Below, one piece after another: positions 55,381 to 64,000 of a stretch of 64,000 nucleotides of DNA. Both the position numbers and the translations under genes were made by a program. A model generated the notes under the pieces. The model was not told where the DNA came from. It searched no databases and worked only from the letters and a program-made list of their open reading frames with translations. The stretch spans positions 2,510,501-2,574,500 of the forward strand of contig CM030360.1 of assembly GCA_017893485.1 (NCBI GenBank), read 5' to 3'. Each line of letters begins with the position of its first letter. The stretch's first letter is position 1. This DNA is from Hemerocallis citrina (lineage: Eukaryota; Streptophyta; Magnoliopsida; Asparagales; Asphodelaceae).

Positions 55381-58300
55381 TCGGCATCCGAGCGGATGGG
55401 AGAGCTCGGCTCTGGAAGAGAGCCATTTGTGAGACAAGTGTGAGGAAGAACTCTAGGAGAGAGTTGTGCTCCTAACTTGTCGAGGAGAAGGTCTGCCTTG
55501 GAGATGAGCGGAGTGAAGAGCTCGGCTCTGGAAGAGAGCTATTTGTGAGACAAGTGTGAGGAAGAACTCTAGGAGAGAGTTGTGCTCCTAACTTGTCGAG
55601 GAGAAGGTCTGCCTTGGAGATGAGCGGAGTGAAGAGCTCGGCTCTGGAAGAGAGCTATTTGTGAGACAAGTGTGAGGAAGAACTCTAGGAGAGAGTTGTG
55701 CTCCAAACTTGTCGAGGAGAAGGTCCGCCTTGGAGATGAGCGGAGTGAAGAGCTCGGCTCTGGAAGAGAGCTATTTGTGAGACAAGTGTGAGGAAGAACT
55801 CTAGGAGAGAGTTGTGCTCCAAACTTGTCGAGGAGAAGGTCCGCCTTGGAGATGAGCGGAGTGAAGAGCTCGACTCTGGAAGAGAGCTATTTGTGAGATG
55901 AGTTTGAGGAGCAAACTCTTGGAGAGAGTTTTGAGCTCCGAACTCGTTGAGAAGAGGTCCACTTCGGGGATGAGCGGAGTGAAGAGCTCGGCTCTGGAAG
56001 AGAGCTATTTGTGAGATGAGTTTGAGGAGCAACTCTTGGAGAGAGTTTTGAGCTCCGAACTCGTTGAGAAGAGGTCCGCTTCGGGGATGAGCGGAGCGAA
56101 GAGCTCCGCTCTGGAAGAGAGCTATTTGTGAGACGAGTGTGAGGAGGAACTCTATGAGAGAGTTGTGCTCCAAACTCGTGGGGAAAAGGTCCGCTTCGGA
56201 GGTGAGCGGAGGGAAGAGCTCGGCTCTGGAAGAGAGCCATTTGTGAGATGCGTTTGAGGAGCAACTCTTGGAGAGAGTTTTGAGCTCCGAACTCGTCGAG
56301 AAGAGGTCTGCTTCGGCAGCGAGCTGAGGGAAGAGCTCGGCTCTAGAAGAGAGCCGTTTGTGAGATGAGTTTGAGGAGCAACTCTTGGAGAGAGCTGTAG
56401 CTCCGAACTCGTCGAGAAGAGGTCCGCTTCGGCGGCGAGCGGAGGGAAGAGCTCGGCTCTGGAAGAGAGCCATTTGTGAGATGAGTTTGAGGAGCAACTC
56501 TTGGAGAGAGTTTTGAGCTCCGAACTCGTTGAGAAGAGGTCCGCTTCGGGGATGAGCGGAGCGAAGAGCTCCACTCTGGAAGAGAGCTATTTGTGAGACG
56601 AGTGTGAGGAGGGACTCTATGAGAGAGTTGTGCTCCAAACTCGTGGGGAAGAGGTCCGCTTCGGAGGCGAGCAGAGGGAAGAGCTCGGCGCTGGAAGAGA
56701 GCCATTTGTGAGATGAGTTTGAGGAGCAACTCTTGGAGAGAGTTTTGAGCTCCGAACTCGTCGAGAAGAGGTCTGCTTCGGCGGCGAGCTGAGGGAAGAG
56801 CTCGGCTCTAGAAGATAGCCGTTTGTGAGATGAGTTTGAGGAGCAACTCTTGGAGAGAGCGGTAGCTCCGAACTCGTCGAGAAGAGGTCCGCTTCGGCGG
56901 CGAGCGGAGGGAAGAGCTCGGCTCTGGAAGAGAGCCATTTGTGAGACGAGTGTGAGGAGGGACTCTATGAGAGAGTTGTGCTCCAAACTTGTTGATAAGA
57001 GGTCCGCTTCGGGGATGAGCGGAGAGTTTTGAGCTCCAAACTCGTTGAGAAGAGGTCCGCTTTGGCGGCGAGCGGAGGGAAGAGCTCGGCTCTGGAAGAG
57101 AGCCATTTGTGAGATGAGTTTGAGGAGCAACTCTAGGAGAGAGTTGTGAGCTCCGAACTCGTTGAGAAGAGGTCTGCTTCGGGGATGAGCGGAGGGAAGA
57201 GCTCCGCTCTGGAAGAGAGCTATTTGTGAGATGAGTTTGAGGAGCAAACTCTTGGAGAGAGTTTTGAGCTCCGAACTCGTTGAGAAGAGGTCCGCTTCGG
57301 GGATGAGCGGAGTGAAGAGCTCGGCTCTGGAAGAGAGCTATTTGTGAGATGAGTTTGAGGAGCAACTCTTGGAGAGAGTTTTGAGCTCCGAACTCGTTGA
57401 GAAGAGGTCCGCTTCGGGGATGAGCGGAGCGAAGAGCTCCGCTCTGGAAGAGAGCTATTTGTGAGACGAGTGTGAGGAGGGACTCTATGAGAGAGTTGTG
57501 CTCCAAACTCGTGGGGAAGAGGTCCGCTTCGGAGGCGAGCGGAGGGAAGAGCTCGGCTCTGGAAGAGAGCCATTTGTGAGATGCGTTTGAGGAGCAACTC
57601 TTGGAGAGAGTTTTGAGCTCCGAACTCGTCGAGAAGAGGTCTGCTTCGGCGGCGAGCTGAGGGAAGAGCTCGGCTCTAGAAGAGAGCCGTTTGTGAGATG
57701 AGTTTGAGGAGCAACTCTTGGAGAGAGCTGTAGCTCCGAACTCGTCGAGAAGAGGTCCGCTTCGGCGGCGAGCGGAGGGAAGAGCTCGGCTCTGGAAGAG
57801 AGCCATTTGTGAGATGAGTTTGAGGAGCAACTCTTGGAGAGAGTTTTGAGCTCCAAACTCATCGAGAAGAGGTCTGCTTCGGCGGCGAGCTGAGGGAAAA
57901 GCTCGGCTCTAGAAGAGAGCCGTTTGTGAGATGAGTTTGAGGAGCAACTCTTGGAGAGAGCTGTAGCTCCGAACTCGTCGAGAAGAGGTCCGCTTCGGCG
58001 GCGAGCGGAGGGAAGAGCTCGGCTCTGGAAGAGAGCCATTTGTGAGACGAGTGTGAGGAGGGACTCTATGAGAGAGTTGTGCTCCAAACTTGTTGATAAG
58101 AGGTCCGCTTCGGGGATGAGCGGAGAGTTTTGAGCTCCGAACTCGTTGAGAAGAGGTCCGCTTTGGCGGCGAGCGGAGGGAAGAGCTCGGCTCTGGAAGA
58201 GAGCCATTTGTGAGATGAGTTTGAGGAGCAACTCTAGGAGAGAGTTGTGAGCTCCGAACTCGTTGAGAATAGGTCCGCTTCGGGGATGAGCGGAGGGAAG

Positions 58301-58735
58301 AGCTCGGCTCTGGAAGAGAGCCATTTGTGAGATGAGTTTGAGGAGCAATTCTAGGAGAGAGTTGTGAGCTCCGAACTCGTTGAGAAGAGGTCCGCTTCGG
58401 GGATGAGCGGAGCGAAAAGCTCAGCTCTGGAAGAGAGCCATTTATGAGATGAGTTTGAGGAGCAACTCTAGGAGAGAGTTTTGAGCTCCGAACTCGTTGA
58501 GAAGAGGTCCGCTTTGGCGGCGAGCGGAGGGAAGAGCTCGGCTCTGGAAGAGAGCCATTTGTGAGATGAGTTTGAGGAGCAACTCTAGGAGAGAGTTGTG
58601 AGCTCCGAACTCGTTGAGAAGAGGTCCGCTTCGGGGATGAGCGGAGGGAAGAGCTCGACTCTGGAAGAGAGCCATTTGTGAGATGAGTGTGAGGAGCAAC
58701 TCTAGGGGAGAGCTGTAGCTCCGAACTCACTGCTT
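55381..58735. repeat. 116-bp tandem array, first block (element N)
   Basis: About 29 units; 'gagatgagcggagtgaagag' stands at 55501, 55617 and 55733. Units contain 'gagctcggctctggaagaga' and 'gagttttgagctccgaactc'. Larger duplications are visible: 56850-57032 is repeated at 57951-58133 (offset 1101), and 55887-56264 resembles 57220-57597 (offset 1333). Confidence 0.95.
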
Positions 58736-59445
58736 ATGTGAGAGAATCAACGGTTGTGGGAGCAATTCCGAATGGCGAACCACTTCTAACCCGCTGAAGA
58801 ACAAGTTATTTGAAGCAGAATCGAGCTAAGTGTTGGACTCCGAACCATCGGTAGAGGTAGTCAACGGTTGTGGGAGCAATTCCGAAGGGCGAACCACTTC
58901 TAACCCGCTGAAGAGCAGGTTATTTGAAGCAGAATCGAGCCAAGTGTTGGACTCCGAACCATCGGTGTAGTTCAACAGTTGTGGGAGCGGTTCCGAACGG
59001 CGATCTACCTCTGGCTCGTCCGGAGGCGAGCCGAGGAGGTAAAGTCGAGCCGAGTGTTGGACTCCGAACCATCGGTGTAGTTCAACGGTTGTGGGAGCAA
59101 TTCCGAACGGCGATCTACCTCTGGCTCGTCCGGGGGCGAGCCGAGGAGGTAAAGTCGAGCCGAGTGTTGGACTCCGAACCATCGGTGTAGTTCAACGGTT
59201 GTGGGAGCAATTCCGAACGGTGATCTACCTCTGGCTCGTCTGGGGGCGAGCCGAGGAGGTAAAGTCGAGCCGAGTGTTGGACTCTGAACCATCGGTGTAG
59301 TTCAACGGTTGTGGGAGCAGTTCCGAACGACGATCTACCTCTGGCTCGTCCGGGGGCGAGCCGAGGAGGTAGAGTCGAGCCGAGTGTTGGACTCCGAACC
59401 ATCGGTGTGAAGTGCTTAGCAAGTTGTGGGAGCAGCCATCTAGAA
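58736..59445. repeat. 110-bp tandem array (element N)
   Basis: Five to six units with 'ttggactccgaaccatcggt' every 110 bp from about 58840, each with 'gttgtgggagcaattccgaa' and 'ctacctctggctcgtccggg'. It splits the 116-bp array. Confidence 0.95.
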
Positions 59446-62400
59446 GAAGCTGGACTCCGAACTCGTTGAGAAGAGGTCCGCCTCGGCGGTGAGCGGAGTG
59501 AAGAGCTCGGCTCTGGAAGAGAGCCGTTTGTGAGACAAGTGTGAGGAGGAACTCTAGGAGAGAGTTGTGCTCCGAACTCGTTGAGAAGAGGTCCGCTCCG
59601 AGGTGAGCGGAGTGAAGAGCTCGGCTCTGGAAGAGAGCCGTTTGGGAGACAAGTTTGAGGAGCAACTCTAGGAGAGAGTTGTGCACTCCGAACTCGTTGA
59701 GAAGAGGTCCGCTCCGAGGTGAGCGGAGTGAAGAGCTCGGCTCTGGAAGAGAGCCGTTTGGGAGACAGGTATGAGGAGCAACTCTAGGAGAGAGTTGTGC
59801 GCTCCGAACTCGTTGAGAAGAGGTCCGCTCCGAGGTGAGCGGAGTGGAGAGCTCGGCTCTGGAAGAGAGCCGTTTGGGAGAAGAGTTTGGGGAGCAACTC
59901 TAGGAGAGAGTTGTGCACTCCGAACTCGTTGAGAAGAGGTCCGCTCCGAGGTGAGCAGAGTGGAGAGCTCGGCTCTGGAAGAGAGCCGTTTGGGAGAAGA
60001 GTTTGGAGAGCAACTCTAGGAGAGAGTTGTGCGCTCCAAACTCGTTGAGATGAGGTCCGCTCCGAGGTGGGCGGAGTGGAGAGCTCGGCTCTGGAAGAGA
60101 GCCGTTTGGGAGACAGGTTTGAGGAGCAACTCTAGGAGAGAGTTGTGCGCTCCGAACTCGTTGAGAAGAGGTCCGCTCCGAGGTGAGCGGAGTGGAGAGC
60201 TCGGCTCTGGAAGAGAGCCGTTTGGGAGAAGAGTTTGGGGAGCAACTCTAGGAGAGAGTTGTGTGCTCCGAACTCGTGGAGAAGAGGTCCGCTCCGAGGT
60301 GAGCGGAGTGAAGAGCTCGGCTCTGGAAGAGAGCCGTTTGGGAGAAGAGTTTGGGGAGCAACTCTAGGAGAGAGTTGTGCGCTCCGAACTCGTTGAGATG
60401 AGGTCCGCTCCGAGGTGGGCGGAGTGGAGAGCTCGGCTCTGGAAGAGAGCCATTTGGGAGACAGGTTTGAGGAGCAACTCTAGGAGAGAGTTGTGCGCTC
60501 CGAACTCGTCAAGATGAGGTCCGCTCCGAGGTGGGCGGAGTGGAGAGCTCGGCTCTGGAAGAGAGCCGTTTGGGAGAAGAGTTTGGGGAGCAACTCTAGG
60601 AGAGAGTTGTGTGCTCCGAACTCGTTGAGAAGAGGTCCGCTCCGAGGTGAGCGGAGTGAAGAGCTCGGCTCTGGAAGAGAGCCGTTTGGGAGACAAGTTT
60701 GAGGAGCAACTCTAGGAGAGAGTTGTGCGCTCCGAACTCGTTGAGAAGAGGTCCGCTCCGAGGTGAGCGGAGTGAAGAGCTCGGCTCTGGAAGAGAGCCG
60801 TTTGGGAGACAAGTTTGAGGAGCAACTCTAGGAGAGAGTTGTGCGCTCTGAACTCGTTGAGAAGAGGTCCGCTCCGAGGTGAGCGGAGTGGAGAGCTCGG
60901 CTCTGGAAGAGAGCCGTTTGGGAGAAGAGTTTGGGGAGCAACTCTAGGAGAGAGTTGTGCGCTCCGAACTCGTTGAGAAGAGGTCCGCTCCGAGGTGAGC
61001 GGAGTGAAGAGCTCGGCTCTGGAAGAGAGCCGTTTGGGAGAAGAGTTTGGGGAGCAACTCTAGGAGAGAGTTGTGCGCTCCGAACTCGTTGAGATGAGGT
61101 CCGCTCCGAGGTGGGCGGAGTGGAGAGCTCGGCTCTGGAAGAGAGCCGTTTGGGAGACAGGTTTGAGGAGCAACTCTAGGAGAGAGTTGTGCGCTCCGAA
61201 CTCATCGAGATGAGGTCCGCTCCGAGGTGGGCGGAGTGGAGAGCTCGGCTCTGGAAGAGAGCCGTTTGGGAGAAGAGTTTGGGGAGCAACTCTAGGAGAG
61301 AGTTGTATGCTCCGAACTCGTTGAGAAAAGGTCCGCTCCGAGGTGAGCGGAGTGAAGAGCTCGGCTCTGGAAGAGAGCCATTTGGGAGACAGGTTTGAGG
61401 AGCAACTCTAGGAGAGAGTTGTGCGCTCCGAACTCGTTGAGAAGAGGTCCGCTCCGAGGTGAGCGGAGTGGAGAGCTCGGCTCTGGAAGAGAACCGTTTG
61501 GGAGAAGAGTTTGGGGAGCAACTCTAGGAGAGAGTTGTGCGCTCCGAACTCGTTGAGAAGAGGTCCGCTCCGAGGTGAGCGGAGTGAAGAGCTCGGCTCT
61601 GGAAGAGAGCCGTTTGGGAGACAAGTTTGAGGAGCAACTCTAGGAGAGAGTTGTGCGCTCTGAACTCGTTGAGAAGAGGTCCGCTCCGAGGTGAGCGGAG
61701 TGGAGAGCTCGGCTCTGGAAGCGAGCCGTTTGGGAGAAGAGTTTGGGGAGCAACTCTAGGAGAGAGTTGTGCGCTCCGAACTCGTTGAGAAGAGGTCCGC
61801 TCCGAGGTGAGCGGAGTGAAGAGCTCAGCTCTGGAAGAGAGCCGTTTGGGAGAAGAGTTTGGGGAGCAACTCTAGGAGAGAGTTGTGCGCTCCGAACTCG
61901 TTGAGATGAGGTCCGCTCCGAGGTGGGCAGAGTGGAGAGCTCGGCTCTGGAAGAGAGCCGTTTGGGAGACAGGTTTGAGGAGCAACTCTAGGAGAGAGTT
62001 GTGCGCTCCGAACTCATCGAGATGAGGTCCGCTCCGAGGTGGGCGGAGTGGAGAGCTCGGCTCTGGAAGAGAGACATTTGGGAGAAGAGTTTGGGGAGCA
62101 ACTCTAGGAGAGAGTTGTATGCTCCGAACTCGTTGAGAAGAGGTCCGCTCCGAGGTGAGCGGAGTGAAGAGCTCGGCTCTGGAAGAGAGCCATTTGGGAG
62201 ACAGGTTTGAGGAGCAACTCTAGGAGAGAGTTGTGCGCTCCGAACTCGTTGAGAAGAGGTCCGCTCCGAGGTGAGCGGAGTGGAGAGCTCGGCTCTGGAA
62301 GAGAGCCGTTTGGGAGAAGAGTTTGGGGAGCAACTCTAGGAGAGAGTTGTGCGCTCCGAACTCGTTGAGATGAGGTCCGTTCCGAGGTGAGCGGAGTGGA

Positions 62401-62493
62401 GAGCTCGGCTCTGGAAGAGAGCCGTTTGGGAGAAGAGTTTGGGGAGCAACTCTAGGAGAGAGTTGTGTGCTCCGAACTCGTTGAGAAGAGGTG
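59446..62493. repeat. 116-bp tandem array, second block (element N)
   Basis: About 26 units of a more uniform variant: 'gttgagaagaggtccgctcc', 'gagctcggctctggaagaga', 'gagttgtgcgctccgaactc'. It stops sharply at about 62493, where unique sequence begins. Confidence 0.95.
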
Positions 62494-62632
62494 GTTGGTC
62501 CTGCTGGACACGGTCCTCGGCGGGCGGAGGGAGCCCTCCCAGTTGTTGAGAGGGATGGACCGGGACTTCTTGCTGGTCCGCGGGGTTGGGTGCACGATTG
62601 GACCCTCTGGATCTGACCTTTCTGGGAGGCAT
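62494..62632 (-). pseudogene. gag start remnant (element N)
   Basis: ATG at 62632 opens MPPRKVRSRGSNRAPNPAD, a basic, Pro-rich start like Tat-type Gag proteins, placed soon after the primer-binding site. After about 45 residues the frame enters the 116-bp array, so the rest of Gag has been replaced by repeats. The Gag assignment rests on position and composition only. Confidence 0.5.
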
Positions 62633-62684
62633 GGCTGGAGAAGAGCTAGTCGACGGGAAGAGGAGAGGCAGCTATTCGTATGGG

Positions 62685-62702
62685 TTCCCACAGACGGCGC
62701 CA
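62685..62702 (-). other. primer-binding site of element N
   Basis: TGGCGCCGTCTGTGGGAA on the minus strand, three bases after the 5' LTR. TGGCGCC-type sites are common in Tat-lineage elements; I do not assign the tRNA. Confidence 0.8.
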
Positions 62703-62705
62703 ATC

Positions 62706-63324
62706 TGTTACCGCTAATTCTGGTGTGGGGGTAAACAGATAGAATTTGTGGGTTCGCGAGAAAACCTGAATAGCAGATCCGAACCTATTCGTCTGAGTTG
62801 GGTAGTTGAGCTCCCGCCGTGCACCTGCAAGGAAAGTGCGAGACACCGGAGTTGATCCCGGCAACGCACCCTCCGACGCTCTTGTCAGTAATCTGAAGAG
62901 ATTAAGAAAGAGCTTAAGGTTGTAAAAGAGTCATTAACCTGTAATAGTGGTAGGTGGGGGGTATTTATAGTCGCCGTTGGGATCAAATTAGTAATGTGAT
63001 TCCTGTGATCTGATAAGGCATAAAATCCTCGTAATCAGATTAGGAATGTAATCCCTTAATTCCCGGTGAGAGGATAACTGCAAATCAGGCCCGTTGATTT
63101 AGTCAAACCAGTGACCCTGATCTCCTCTTGCTGGTGGGTTTGTATCGGGTAGGGACCCGTACCCAGTTGAGATGGATCCGTTCGCGGGTTGTTGGATCTG
63201 TGAGGAGGAGACCCAGTACCCGCTTCAGACCCGTTAGTAGGTGAAATTACCGTTTTACCCCTGAGCTTTAAGATTCGTCTCCGATGTGAACGGTCCCGAT
63301 TTAATCCAATTTTTAGCCATATCA
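62706..63324 (-). repeat. 5' LTR of element N
   Basis: 619 bp. TG..CA ends as in the 3' LTR; TATA box at 62969-62962 on the minus strand. Confidence 0.95.
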
Positions 63325-63999
63325 GGGTAGCTCTCCCTTGATTAGAAACTTCTTGATAAGAGTGGTCCAGTAGGCAGGAAGAGCTCCGTCTTCAATGCAG
63401 AGAGTCTCAGGGAAGTCTGTACTCGGCTTTAGGAGAACTTCAATCAGGACGGTGCGATCGAGGCCTTCGAAGGAAGAGGAAGCCAACTTCGACAGAGCGT
63501 TAGCCTGCGCGTTCTGCTCCTTGGGGATCCTTAAGATCGCCGACTCGTCGAAGGACATCAATAGCCGTTGGACCACGGCTAAGTACTTGATCATCCGATC
63601 GTCACGGGCCTCGTACTCTCTAGTGATCTGGTTGACCACGAGCTGAGAGTCACTGAAGGCCCTGATCTGTCTGGCACCGGCCTGATGCACCAGGGTGATT
63701 CCGGCGAACATGGCCTCATACTCAGCCTCGTTGTTAGAGGTCAGAAAGTTGATGCAGAAGGAATATTGAAGGAGGAAACTATCGGGACCCAGCAGAATGA
63801 TGCCCGCACCACTCCCCGCTTCGCAGGAGGAACCATCGACGTAAACTTCCCACGTCTGGTCGGTCTCCTTCCTTTCGGGTTTCTCGGAGATGCTGCATTC
63901 TGTGATGAACTCGGCGAGGGCCTGCCCTTTGATGGCCGTCCTTGGCTGATAGCCAATGTCGTATTGACTGAGCTCAATCGACCATTTGACTAGTCGTCC
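63325..63999 (-). pseudogene. Tat-type RNase H (copy C), cut by element N
   Basis: The frame is open from the window edge: GRLVKWSIELSQYDIGYQPR (end of the RT connection region), then RNase H with VYVDGSSCEAGSGAG (Asp), TSNNEAEYEAM (Glu) and FSDSQLVVNQ (Asp). The last motif reads NAQANALSKLAS, where relatives have Asp before ALSKLA; here it is Asn, so one of the catalytic carboxylates is probably lost. The reading continues into integrase at 51863 once element N is removed. Confidence 0.88.
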
Positions 64000-64000
64000 C

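Larger units (their letters stand above)
51869..63324 (-). mobile_element. Element N: non-autonomous LTR retrotransposon filled with tandem arrays
   Basis: 11,456 bp, flanked by perfect target duplications GGGTA (51864-51868 and 63325-63329). LTRs are 51869-52489 and 62706-63324; by eye they differ at about 12-13 positions plus a 2-bp gap (about 2 percent). On the minus strand a primer-binding site TGGCGCCGTCTGTGGGAA (62702-62685) follows the 5' LTR, and a polypurine tract (52508-52490) precedes the 3' LTR. Apart from a possible gag start (62632) there is no coding sequence: no protease, RT, RNase H or integrase. The LTRs are homologous to copy A, so a Tat-type partner could have supplied the enzymes. 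Confidence 0.95.
30122..64000 (-). mobile_element. Tat-lineage retrotransposon, copy C, carrying two nested insertions
   Basis: The element's own sequence is 30122-39023, 50231-51868 and 63330-64000 (running off the right edge). Read on the minus strand it gives RNase H, integrase, 54-bp array, 222-bp array, antisense gene, 57-bp and 86-bp arrays, polypurine tract and 3' LTR. Removing the chromovirus (39024-50225) restores an exact 222-bp monomer, and removing element N (51869-63324) restores the reading CTA-CCC-GAA between RNase H and integrase. The RNase H form ending in 'ALSKLAS' and the integrase tail 'WNAEHLIKF' are typical of the Tat lineage. Confidence 0.88.

Noticed and set aside
55685..58730. 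Long minus-strand ORFs (up to 520 residues) in the 116-bp arrays
   Set aside because: They are products of repeats low in stop codons; the frame changes each unit since 116 is not a multiple of three, and no known domain appears.

Overview
The window is a stretch of flowering-plant nuclear DNA, probably a eudicot; I cannot name the species. It holds one ordinary host gene with 12 coding exons (12080-25664, minus strand) inside a thicket of nested transposable elements. There is no prokaryotic or organellar gene organisation. The host gene encodes a 323-residue mitochondrial-carrier-family protein that I recognise as a plant S-adenosylmethionine carrier (SAMC/SAMT type). Every splice junction could be placed with a consistent reading phase.

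Left flank (1-10443): two Tat-lineage Ty3/gypsy LTR retrotransposons in opposite orientation. Copy A (plus strand, 1-4911) shows its 3' end: an antisense gene, a repeat-rich spacer, polypurine tract and 3' LTR. Copy B (minus strand, 4912-10443) keeps the integrase C-terminal part and its own antisense gene. Both are decayed.

Host gene (12080-25664): intron 6 carries an L1-type LINE, intron 2 carries a 410-bp TRIM with a perfect 5-bp target duplication, intron 3 is best read as a GC-AG intron, and a 55-bp tandem duplication copies the intron 9/exon 10 junction. Just upstream of the gene a 3.6-kb hAT transposon (25831-29420) sits inside the terminal inverted repeat of a MITE (25812-29878).

Right half (30122-64000): a third Tat element, copy C, runs on the minus strand and leaves the window on the right. 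From its 3' end it reads: LTR 30122-30700, tandem arrays, antisense gene (32978-36046, plus strand), 222-bp tandem array, integrase (51868-50636) and RNase H (63999-63325). Two complete elements interrupt it. A Tekay/Del-type chromovirus (39024-50225, target duplication GAGTG) lies in the 222-bp array. A non-autonomous element, N (51869-63324, target duplication GGGTA), lies between the RNase H and integrase coding parts. N has LTRs homologous to copy A but almost no coding sequence; about 7 kb of it is tandem arrays of 116-bp and 110-bp units.

The most unusual thing here is the Tat-type family itself. Three diverged copies carry an antisense, spliced gene with its own TATA box and a C-rich leader. 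Its first recognisable intron has the same position and phase in all three copies. The gene is bracketed by fast-evolving tandem arrays, and one derivative (N) has kept the antisense promoter region but replaced the gene with arrays.
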